Of a stretch of 57,741 bases of DNA, positions 18,866-26,416 are shown in pieces. The number at the start of each line of letters is the position of its first letter. The first letter of the stretch is position 1. Source of the stretch: Bacteroides sp. (lineage in GTDB: Bacteria > Bacteroidota > Bacteroidia > Bacteroidales > Bacteroidaceae); the NCBI GenBank assembly GCA_023665805.1, contig JAMPDJ010000019.1:1-57741 (forward strand). Direction: 5' to 3'. The notes under the pieces were generated by a model, which was not told the DNA's origin, did no database searches, and worked only from the letters and a program-made list of their open reading frames with translations. A program made the position numbers and the translations under genes.

Positions 18866-19319
18866 GCAAGCACTCTCACGTGCCGCTTCCCTGTGCGGCA
18901 CATCGGAACATTGCATAGCGGAAATCGCAGAAAAGCTTGCCCGCTGGGGCATGTCGCAAAAGCAGTCCGATGAAATAATAAACCGTCTGCTGGACGAAAA
19001 ATACATCGACGAGTCACGTTATGCCATGGCATACGCCCGCGACAAACTGCGCTTCTCGCATTGGGGACGTGTCAAAATCCGAATGATGCTGCGCATGCGG
19101 CACATCCCTGAACCGCTGATACGGGAGGCTCTCGACGCCTTGGATACTCAGGAGTACGACGACATTGCCAGGCAGGTCATCGAGGCAAAAATGCGTAGCA
19201 CGGATTTCACCGACAGCTATGCCGCCAGCAACAAGATCATACGTTTTGCCATGCAACGGGGATTTGAAACGGAAGAAATAAAAAAGTATCTGAATTCACA
19301 GGCCATGGAGCAGGAATAG
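18831..19319 (+). CDS. recX: Regulatory protein RecX
   Basis: A 162-aa helical protein of the RecX family, which modulates RecA filaments. Visible repeats of the three-helix unit include SDEIINRLLDEKYIDESRYAMAYARD and the basic RFSHWGRVKIRMMLRMRHIP. It starts inside prmC (35-bp overlap), implying translational coupling. The N-terminal 20 residues may be part of the overlap and the true start could be slightly later. Confidence 0.88.
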   Translation: MATYASRQLTFEQALSRAASLCGTSEHCIAEIAEKLARWGMSQKQSDEIINRLLDEKYIDESRYAMAYARDKLRFSHWGRVKIRMMLRMRHIPEPLIREALDALDTQEYDDIARQVIEAKMRSTDFTDSYAASNKIIRFAMQRGFETEEIKKYLNSQAMEQE

Positions 19320-19995
19320 GCAACAAGGCAGGAAACGAAACGGACGAAACGGACAAAAGACGACACCAATCACACGAGCACGCCTTGCCATACGGACCGG
19401 CAACCATGTCAGGAGCAATAACGCCCGTTAATTTTATGCGCAAGAACATGCAATATCAGAATATGGAATAACACGTCCGTTTGACCGGATGGCATGAAGA
19501 AAACGGATTTAACCTTCCATGGACAGACAAAAAGCACCCAAAATGGTGCAAAAGCAGCCATCTCCACTCTTACACGGGAACGCCAGAATACACAACCCAC
19601 TCATTCCCATCTGTTTGCCAGAATCCAACATTTCGCAACGCCTTACCCTCTGAGCGCAAGAATTTGATTCTCGCACGAACTTGACCACATTCCCCACGAA
19701 AACCGACCTGCAAATACGCGAATTCGCAGGTCGGTTTTCGCGTATTCACAACCGCGTCTTCGCTATGGCTCGCCCGCGCCAATACGGAAACCAAAATCCG
19801 ATGCAACAAACACAAGCACCGACCGCATAAATACGCAACGCCCATATGCGGTAGTGACCTGTACCACATTGCATTTGGCAATGCTATGGTCCGACGACCT
19901 TGTCTTACACTAAAAAACAGAATAGTTTCATCATAATTACGGCACCAGAATCAAATTTATCACAAATTACAGACACATACTCCGCAAAAAATCCC
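19320..19995. other. Long intergenic region between recX and pyrE
   Basis: About 680 bp without a credible gene. It contains a short direct repeat GAAACGGAC near 19335-19355 and the interlocked inverted repeats at 19697-19746. No tRNA or family-like peptide was recognised in any frame. Confidence 0.6.
19697..19746. repeat. Interlocked inverted repeats (pseudoknot-like arrangement)
   Basis: Stem A is a perfect 15-bp inverted repeat: CGAAAACCGACCTGC at 19697-19711 with 19726-19740. A second perfect 10-bp inverted repeat, AATACGCGAA at 19713-19722 with 19737-19746, starts inside the loop of A and ends outside it, overlapping A's right arm by 4 nt. The order A-B-A'-B' permits either of two hairpins or a pseudoknot. 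No T-run follows, so it is not a standard terminator. Confidence 0.75.
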
Positions 19996-20003
19996 TATCT
20001 TTG
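19996..20003 (+). promoter_or_regulatory. Promoter -7 element of pyrE
   Basis: TATCTTTG matches TAnnTTTG, leaving a leader of roughly 45-50 nt before the ATG at 20057. No clear TTTG -33 element is seen at the ideal distance. Confidence 0.65.
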
Positions 20004-20056
20004 CACGGAGACTGCATATATAATAAGGTATAAACACATTAAAGCACACATACGAT

Positions 20057-20689
20057 ATGAATACGCTTGAAACAATCTTTGCCGACAAACTTCTCAAAGT
20101 CAAGGCCATCAAACTTCAACCAGCCAATCCATTCACCTGGGCAAGCGGCTGGAAATCCCCCTTCTACTGCGACAACCGCAAGACACTGTCCTACCCCGAT
20201 TTACGTTCTTTCGTCAAGTTGGAGACATCCCGTATAATCATGGAACGTTTCCCGCAGGCCGAGGCCGTCGCAGGCGTGGCAACCGGTGCCATTCCGCAGG
20301 GAGCCATGGTAGCGGATGCGTTGGGATTGCCTTTCGTCTATGTGCGTTCCAAACCCAAGGACCATGGTCTGGAGAACCTCATCGAAGGTGAATTGAGAAC
20401 CGGAGCCAAGGTTGTGGTCGTGGAGGATCTCATCAGCACAGGCGGCAGTTCGCTGAAGGCTGTGGAGGCCATACGCAAGGCAGGTTGCGAAGTTGTGGGC
20501 ATGGTGGCATCCTACACCTACGGTTTCGACGTGGCCGAAAAGGCTTTCAGCGAGGCAGGCGTGGAACTGGTAACGCTCACCAACTACGAGGCCGTAGTGG
20601 CACAGGCACTGGCCACGGGATATATCCACGAAGAGGATGTCGAACTCCTCGACCAATGGCGCAAGGCTCCTTCAGAATGGCAAGGCTGA
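20057..20689 (+). CDS. pyrE: Orotate phosphoribosyltransferase
   Basis: Joins orotate and PRPP to orotidine 5'-monophosphate in pyrimidine synthesis (210 aa). The PRPP-binding loop VVEDLISTGGS lies at about 121-132. The N-terminal block GWKSPFYCDNRKTLSYP and YVRSKPKDHG are typical of the family. It is followed after 51 bp by a START-like gene on the same strand, probably co-transcribed. Confidence 0.96.
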   Translation: MNTLETIFADKLLKVKAIKLQPANPFTWASGWKSPFYCDNRKTLSYPDLRSFVKLETSRIIMERFPQAEAVAGVATGAIPQGAMVADALGLPFVYVRSKPKDHGLENLIEGELRTGAKVVVVEDLISTGGSSLKAVEAIRKAGCEVVGMVASYTYGFDVAEKAFSEAGVELVTLTNYEAVVAQALATGYIHEEDVELLDQWRKAPSEWQG

Positions 20690-20740
20690 CCCCCTCCCGC
20701 GCACCGTTATTTTACACACGATAGCATATACACACAACTT

Positions 20741-21229
20741 ATGAACAAATATGAAAGTACGGTCAAGACCGTCTATGCTCCCGTAGAACGCGTCTATGCC
20801 CGTTTGTCAGACCTCAACTCCCTGCAAGTCATCAAGGAGCGGGTCGACGACCCTCGTTTCGAGGAAATGATAAACAGCCAGGTGCCTCAGGACAAGCGTC
20901 CCACACCGGAACAAATGCAGAAATTGCGCGACAACATACGCAACCTCCAACTCACCACCGACACCATGTCAGGCCACATAGGCCCCTTGGGCGACTTCAC
21001 CCTTAGAATAGTGGAGCGCACGGAACCCAAACTGGTAAAACTGGAACTGGAGGGTGCACCCATACAGGTGACCATGTGGGTGCAGATGTTGCCATCGGAC
21101 GAGAACAGCAGCAGAATGAAAGTGACATTGGGAGCAGACCTCAACTTCTTTATTCGCAAGATGATAGAATCCAAGCTGGAGAAGTCGGCTGAAGGACTGG
21201 CACAGTTCCTGTCGCAGATTCCATATTGA
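20741..21229 (+). CDS. SRPBCC (START-like) family protein
   Basis: A 162-aa cytoplasmic protein. It has the helix-grip pattern: an N-terminal strand VKTVYAPVERVYARLSDLNSL, central amphipathic strands (GDFTLRIVERTEPKLVKLELEG, IQVTMWVQML) and a long C-terminal helix (IRKMIESKLEKSAEGLAQFLSQIPY). Such folds hold hydrophobic ligands, but none can be named. It is commonly found after pyrE in Bacteroidales. A hairpin follows at 21245-21288. Confidence 0.85.
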   Translation: MNKYESTVKTVYAPVERVYARLSDLNSLQVIKERVDDPRFEEMINSQVPQDKRPTPEQMQKLRDNIRNLQLTTDTMSGHIGPLGDFTLRIVERTEPKLVKLELEGAPIQVTMWVQMLPSDENSSRMKVTLGADLNFFIRKMIESKLEKSAEGLAQFLSQIPY

Positions 21230-21244
21230 CACACGACATTTGAA

Positions 21245-21288
21245 ACGGCACATTGCCCCACCCACCTCAGGGACGGGGCATGTGCCGT
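21245..21288 (+). terminator. Hairpin after the START-like gene
   Basis: ACGGCACATTGCCCC at 21245-21259 pairs with 21275-21288 (14 bp with one bulged T) around a 15-nt loop. It is followed by GAAATTT, a weak U-tract. It may end the pyrE unit or lie in the leader of argH. Confidence 0.5.
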
Positions 21289-21459
21289 GAAATTTATACC
21301 AGGGTTCCATCATTCCTCTGCCCACACCTTGGGCGTTTGCCCCTTTCAAGGCACAGGCGGACATGGCGGAATGGCGGACATGACATCGGGGGTGTCCTTT
21401 GCTTGCCCAAGCACCCCTTTTCAACAACCAGACATCACTTAATACATAACTCTAATCAT

Positions 21460-22794
21460 ATGGCAAAACTTTGGGACAAAGGATTTGAGATAAACGCCGA
21501 AATAGAACGTTACACCGTAGGACGCGACCGCGAACTGGACCTCTATCTGGCTCAGGACGACATACTCGGTTCCATGGCACACATCACCATGCTGGAAAGC
21601 ATCGGGCTGTTGCAAAAGGATGAACTCACAGCACTGTTGGCTGGCCTCAAAGACATCTATGCCCAAACCCTGCGCGGCGAATTTATCATAGAAGACGGCA
21701 TTGAGGATGTGCATTCGCAAGTGGAGCTGATGCTCACACGCTCACTGGGCGAAATGGGCAAGAAAATACATTCCGGCCGTTCACGCAACGACCAGGTCCT
21801 TGTGGACTTGCGTCTGTTCACGCGTCGGCAATTGCGTCTAATCGTGGAAGATGTCTGCACATTGTTCCGCGAACTGCAGGCACAGAGCGAAAGACACAAG
21901 AACGTGCTAATGCCGGGATACACTCACCTGCAAGTGGCCATGCCTTCCAGTTTCGGTCTGTGGTTCGGAGCCTATGCCGAGTCCCTGGTGGACGACATGA
22001 CGATGTTGCAGGCGGCATACCGCCAGACCAACCGAAACCCTCTGGGATCGGCAGCCGGATATGGCAGCAGCTTCCCCTTGGACCGCGGCCTGACCACACG
22101 CCTGCTTGGCTTCGACTCCATGGACTATAACGTGGTGTATGCACAAATGGGACGAGGAAAGACCGAACGCAACGTGGCCTTTGCCATGGCTTCTGTGGCA
22201 GGAACCATCAGCAAACTGGCTTTCGATGCCTGCATGTTCAACTCACAGAACTTCGCTTTCGTGCGCCTTCCCAAGGAATGCACCACCGGCAGCAGCATCA
22301 TGCCTCACAAGAAGAATCCGGACGTATTTGAACTTACACGTGCCAAGTGCAACAAGCTGCAAGCCTTGCCACAGCAGATAATGATGATAATGAACAACCT
22401 GCCATCGGGATACTTCCGCGACTTGCAGATCATCAAGGAGGTCTTCCTGCCTGCATTCGCAGAATTGCGCGATTGCCTGCAGATGTCGGCATACATCATC
22501 AGCAGGATGGAGGTGAACGAGCATATCATGGACGACCCGCGCTATGACCTGATGTTCTCCGTGGAGGAAGTCAACCGCTTGGTAACCACCGGAGTGCCTT
22601 TCCGCGATGCCTACCGTCAAGTGGGCATGGACATAGAAGCCGGCGGTTTCATACCATGCAAGAACATACACCATACCCATGAAGGCAGCATAGGCAACCT
22701 GTGCAACGAGCAGATAGCAGACCTGATGAATAATCTGGTGAATGACTTCCATTTCGACCGCACGGACAAGGCATTGAATGCCCTGCTGGCATGA
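21460..22794 (+). CDS. argH: Argininosuccinate lyase
   Basis: Cleaves argininosuccinate to arginine and fumarate (444 aa). The fumarase-family signature GSSIMPHKKNPD is present, with HSGRSRNDQV and MPGYTHLQVAMP blocks. The reading frame is open back to 21253, but homology begins at MAKLWDKGFEINAEIE, so the ATG at 21460 is chosen. It is the only arginine gene here that is not in the argR operon. Confidence 0.95.
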   Translation: MAKLWDKGFEINAEIERYTVGRDRELDLYLAQDDILGSMAHITMLESIGLLQKDELTALLAGLKDIYAQTLRGEFIIEDGIEDVHSQVELMLTRSLGEMGKKIHSGRSRNDQVLVDLRLFTRRQLRLIVEDVCTLFRELQAQSERHKNVLMPGYTHLQVAMPSSFGLWFGAYAESLVDDMTMLQAAYRQTNRNPLGSAAGYGSSFPLDRGLTTRLLGFDSMDYNVVYAQMGRGKTERNVAFAMASVAGTISKLAFDACMFNSQNFAFVRLPKECTTGSSIMPHKKNPDVFELTRAKCNKLQALPQQIMMIMNNLPSGYFRDLQIIKEVFLPAFAELRDCLQMSAYIISRMEVNEHIMDDPRYDLMFSVEEVNRLVTTGVPFRDAYRQVGMDIEAGGFIPCKNIHHTHEGSIGNLCNEQIADLMNNLVNDFHFDRTDKALNALLA

Positions 22795-22856
22795 AGCACA
22801 AACGCGTGTGGCAGGATTGAGATTCCAGCCACATGCCCAAGCACATTCTCCAAACA

Positions 22857-23426
22857 ATGAAGATACTTCGCAACCTGCCCTGCGCACTCGCCACCGTCAT
22901 CGCACTGGCTTCATGCGGCAAGGCCGACAATCGTTTCAGTTCATACGACGCACGTTTTTCATATTCACCCGTCACAGCCGTGCCGAATCTCTACCGTGCA
23001 TGTACATCCATGGGCGAATTTTGTTCCATCACGTATCCGCCAGGCAACAGGTATGTCATCAAGAGTCCGTCCATGCCATCCGCACCCGACTACATCGTAC
23101 GTACTGCCATACAGGGATACCAAGAGTTCATACTGGGTCTTGGCGGAGGCCTCATCATAGGCCTGCCCAACATGCCAGAGATGCTGGAGCAGGAAAGCCA
23201 TGTAACATGCTACGACATGTGCTGTCCCAATTGCTACAAAAGCTTCAACACCCTCAAACAGTTGGAACTGCGCACCGACGGCACGGCCTTGTGCCAGTCA
23301 TGCAACCGTACCTATGACCTCAACAACCAGGGCATCATTGCCCGGGGCGATGCAGGACGTTCGCTTTTCCGATACTACGTGCACTACAACAGTTTCAGCC
23401 AAACCCTTACCGTTAACAACAGATAA
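22857..23426 (+). CDS. Predicted lipoprotein with Cys4 Rieske-like fold
   Basis: A 189-aa protein with a lipobox (ALASC) after a short signal. The C-terminal half reads CYDMCCPNCYKSF (C118, C122, C123, C126), then DGTALCQSCNRTYDL (C146, C149) and a final G-x-Y segment. The spacing of two CxxC pairs and the YDLNNQG turn resembles the Rieske-like lipoproteins common in Bacteroides. The histidines of a true Rieske cluster are absent, so a zinc site is more likely. Function unknown. An upstream Met at 22833 is possible, but 22857 gives the better signal peptide. Confidence 0.7.
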   Translation: MKILRNLPCALATVIALASCGKADNRFSSYDARFSYSPVTAVPNLYRACTSMGEFCSITYPPGNRYVIKSPSMPSAPDYIVRTAIQGYQEFILGLGGGLIIGLPNMPEMLEQESHVTCYDMCCPNCYKSFNTLKQLELRTDGTALCQSCNRTYDLNNQGIIARGDAGRSLFRYYVHYNSFSQTLTVNNR

Positions 23427-23517
23427 GGCAAGCCCGACAATTATAGCACATTAAATATCATTGACACTGAAGCGCGACAACCGGTCAGGCAACCATGACC
23501 CTATGGCTTCAGGAATA

Positions 23518-23560
23518 GCAGAAAGGCTGCCCCTTGGTGTAACAGGAGCAACCTTTCTGC
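23518..23560 (-). terminator. Hairpin between convergent genes, probable terminator of the xus operon
   Basis: GCAGAAAGGCTGC (23518-23530) pairs with 23548-23560 with one imperfect position, which is a G-U pair in the minus-strand RNA. The loop is 17 nt. The hairpin lies just after the xusC-like stop, between convergent genes. The T-run is weak. Confidence 0.45.
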
Positions 23561-23578
23561 ATGAAACGAGCAATCACA

Positions 23579-24874
23579 TCAAGCCTCCGTCCGCTGTTGG
23601 CGATGCTTTGACTTGTTCACAAGACGCTTTATCCACAGGTAATACCCGGTCAGAGGAAGCGTGGCACCAAGCAGTACGGCAAGGAAAGTGACAATGCGGG
23701 TAAGCCATCCGCCCCAGCTGCCAACATGCACAGTATAGACCGAACCGCGCAAACGTGTTGCCTTGTCCTGCTCGGTATACGGCGCATGATTTGTTATCTG
23801 TCCGTTCACAGGATTGAAGTCGAAACGGTCGGCCGCACGAAGACTATTGCGTCCGGCAGGTACTACACCGGCAGAGCCGTCGGAAAGCGTTATTTGGCGA
23901 TAACCCGGATGCGAGGCAGCAAGTTCATCATAGACATCTTGCCAGTGAGCAAACGGAGAAACTGGCGTTTGTTCATCCAAAACCACGTCCGGCCGGAAGT
24001 CTCGTTCCACATCACCGTCGCGATGATGCCTGCCCCTGCGGTGAGCAGTCCGTTCACCAGCCAAACTGCTGTCGCGTTCAGCCCGCACTCCGTCATGATG
24101 TCCTCTCCTGTTTTCCGGACGGCCCTCACGACCTTTCCTGACATTGGCAGAATTTCCCTCCGCCATACGACCTGCACCATGTCCGCCATACGCTCCTGTA
24201 GCGGATTCCACGCCAAACATGCCATAGAAGCCTGTGCGATACCAGGAGAACGACCATGTAAGACCGGTCAAGGCAACGGCAAGCAGAAATACAGTCGCAT
24301 AGATGCCACCGGCCACATGCAGGTCGTGCCAGAAATGATGCCACCCCTTGGTACACGAAATCTTCAGGCTCTTGACAAGCGGCTTCCTACGGTTGGTGAG
24401 CCACATAAGGATACCGGTTATAAGGATGACGACAAGCGCCAGAGTGCTGATACCAACAAGCATTTTGCCGAACCCCTGCGAAGACCCCATCATCCAGCGA
24501 TGCAGGTGGAACATGGTGTCATAGAATGGCAACCGTTCGCTACGGCCTGTCACCTCGCCAGTATAGGGATTGACGTACAAGGAGGCGCGACGAGGCTTGG
24601 AAAGACTTACCTGCCATGTCCGTTCGGCATCGGACGAAACCGTCAGGCCCGTCACGGCCACGCTATCTGGCAACGTGGCTCCGACCATCTGCATCAGACA
24701 GTCCATTGGCAAAGGCTTTTCCACTACCTCTTCCACGAAATAGACATCACGACGGCACCACTCCGTTATTTCCTTCTCAAACACCAGCATCGCTCCCGAA
24801 AAGCATATCAGCGTAATGAATATGCCGAACGGCACGGAGAGCCAAAGATGTATTTTGCGAAATATCTTCTTCAT
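23579..24874 (-). CDS. xusC: PepSY-domain inner-membrane protein, XusC-like
   Basis: A 431-aa membrane protein with four hydrophobic segments (about 12-32, 137-160, 190-212, 390-412) and PepSY regions between them (VNPYTGEVTGRSERLPFYDTMFHLHRW). Paired histidines flank the membrane (H123/H125, GWHHFWHDLH at 178-186), as in the PepSY-TM iron-reductase-like group. A His/Arg-rich, low-complexity insert spans about 232-293, predicted periplasmic. It ends the three-gene order receptor, DUF4374, PepSY that defines xusABC, the xenosiderophore system of B. thetaiotaomicron. The likely role is iron release or transfer at the inner membrane; this is inferred from gene order and family. Confidence 0.85.
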   Translation of the reverse strand: MKKIFRKIHLWLSVPFGIFITLICFSGAMLVFEKEITEWCRRDVYFVEEVVEKPLPMDCLMQMVGATLPDSVAVTGLTVSSDAERTWQVSLSKPRRASLYVNPYTGEVTGRSERLPFYDTMFHLHRWMMGSSQGFGKMLVGISTLALVVILITGILMWLTNRRKPLVKSLKISCTKGWHHFWHDLHVAGGIYATVFLLAVALTGLTWSFSWYRTGFYGMFGVESATGAYGGHGAGRMAEGNSANVRKGREGRPENRRGHHDGVRAERDSSLAGERTAHRRGRHHRDGDVERDFRPDVVLDEQTPVSPFAHWQDVYDELAASHPGYRQITLSDGSAGVVPAGRNSLRAADRFDFNPVNGQITNHAPYTEQDKATRLRGSVYTVHVGSWGGWLTRIVTFLAVLLGATLPLTGYYLWIKRLVNKSKHRQQRTEA

Positions 24875-24902
24875 AGCATATCTGTGGTTAGTCCTGTTTC
24901 TT

Positions 24903-26372
24903 TTATTTGGCTATAAGTTTACCTATGGCGCCCGGTTCATCCACACCTACGGACAGGCCCGGTGTGGCGGTGGCGGTTACAGAATCTATCTTGTAAACTT
25001 TAGGTTGTGCACCGTCCGTGGTCACTACCGATATGTAGCAAACACCGTTCTCACAATAGATGTTCTTCACCGGGAAGGAAGAAATGATGCTCTCGTCCGG
25101 CAAACCTGTCACATACCTGAATGTGCGCTCCTCGCCCTTGAAGATTGCCATCTTGGTGGCACCGGTTCCCATCACGTTGATTCCGTGGGCATACATTTGC
25201 AACAGGAAATAGTCATCGGTGATGTGCCAGCAACGGTACATGGCCTTGCTATTGTCAGTAACCGCGTCTCCCCCACCGCTGCCGTCAGGCCTTGCCTGCA
25301 ACGGAGCATCGGCAGTTTCGGCCACCGCCGCGGCAGCTTCGATATCGAACGGTTCATATGTGCTGTCGAATTCCGTTGTTCCCTTCCTGATACGCATTAC
25401 GCTCGAAGGATGCGTGGTCTTCTGACGACGGTCGCTCTGCAGCTTGGCAAAAGATGACGAGAACACATATATGTCGCCATTGTCCGCCGCCCACACGGTC
25501 TGGTAGTAAGCCGAACGCATACGCCCTGCAGCATAGCTCATCTTGTCTGTCTTGACAATCACGGGATTGGTAAAAGAATCATCCTCGAAGATGGCGACAT
25601 AGCACTCGTCCGGATACTGCGTGCCATCAAGCGTGCCGGCCGTGTAGCTACCACCTCCGGTACCTCCCGACTCGTTCTTTACCAGATTCTCGTTACCGGG
25701 TTTCACGGCACCCGCAGCCACACCGTACGGAGAGCATCCGAGTGGTACCACTCCGGCATAAATCCTGCCATTGGCTTCCAGCAACCCTGCCAACATGACG
25801 TACTCGCCATTACCAAGGAAATTCTCGGCCGGGACGGACTTGGTCTCGGTAGTTTCGTTTTCCACGTCCAAAATGGTAAAGTTTATGTTGTAGGCCCTAT
25901 TGCCTTGCTCATCGGCAATGTCTCCGGCAGCCGTCCCCGTAGTGACGATCTTGTTTCCGCAAGTGCCATAGGCCGTAAAGTTTTGTATGGAATACTCTCC
26001 GGAACGCTGACGGAGCTTGCCGTTGTCATCAAGATAGAATGCCACCGTAGTACCGTCACTGCCCATGTTATAGCTCAAGCGATAAAGGTACTTGTTGCCG
26101 AAGAACAACCATGTGGCCGCACGGGAGTAGTCCGTTTCCAAACCCTTTCCCACTGCTGTCACTTCGCCCTCGTCCAATGAGGGGGACGTAAGCAGATATG
26201 CAGCCGTGCTGTTGCCTCCGTTAACGGTTCCGGCAACCACGTAAGCAGATTCTCCGTCCCCGTCGGGCGTGTCATCAGGCCGTCCAGCAGGCCCATCCTC
26301 GCTGCAAGCGGTGAACATGGCACCGCAGGCAAAAAGGGCAGCAATACCCTTGATATTCATGTTACTGTTCAT
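24903..26372 (-). CDS. xusB: DUF4374 lipoprotein, XusB-like siderophore-binding protein
   Basis: A 489-aa predicted outer-membrane lipoprotein: signal ending in lipobox FTAC, then an acidic Gly/Asp-rich linker, then a propeller-like DUF4374 domain (repeats such as NGRIYAGVVPLG, NGDIYVFSSSFAK, NGVCYISVVTTDG). The family member XusB of B. thetaiotaomicron captures ferric enterobactin-type siderophores at the cell surface. It lies between the TonB receptor gene (44 bp) and the PepSY gene (28 bp). The ligand here is unknown. Confidence 0.85.
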   Translation of the reverse strand: MNSNMNIKGIAALFACGAMFTACSEDGPAGRPDDTPDGDGESAYVVAGTVNGGNSTAAYLLTSPSLDEGEVTAVGKGLETDYSRAATWLFFGNKYLYRLSYNMGSDGTTVAFYLDDNGKLRQRSGEYSIQNFTAYGTCGNKIVTTGTAAGDIADEQGNRAYNINFTILDVENETTETKSVPAENFLGNGEYVMLAGLLEANGRIYAGVVPLGCSPYGVAAGAVKPGNENLVKNESGGTGGGSYTAGTLDGTQYPDECYVAIFEDDSFTNPVIVKTDKMSYAAGRMRSAYYQTVWAADNGDIYVFSSSFAKLQSDRRQKTTHPSSVMRIRKGTTEFDSTYEPFDIEAAAAVAETADAPLQARPDGSGGGDAVTDNSKAMYRCWHITDDYFLLQMYAHGINVMGTGATKMAIFKGEERTFRYVTGLPDESIISSFPVKNIYCENGVCYISVVTTDGAQPKVYKIDSVTATATPGLSVGVDEPGAIGKLIAK

Positions 26373-26416
26373 AATGAAAATTTGTTTTTTATGTTGTTAT
26401 TCAATGTCGTCAGTCA

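Noticed and set aside
19320..20056. tRNA or small known RNA in the recX-pyrE gap
   Set aside because: No cloverleaf-like arm set, CCA end or known RNA motif could be found by eye.
21253..21459. Upstream extension of argH to 21253
   Set aside because: The 69 extra residues are rich in Arg, His and Pro, with no similarity to the lyase family, and they cover the hairpin at 21245-21288.
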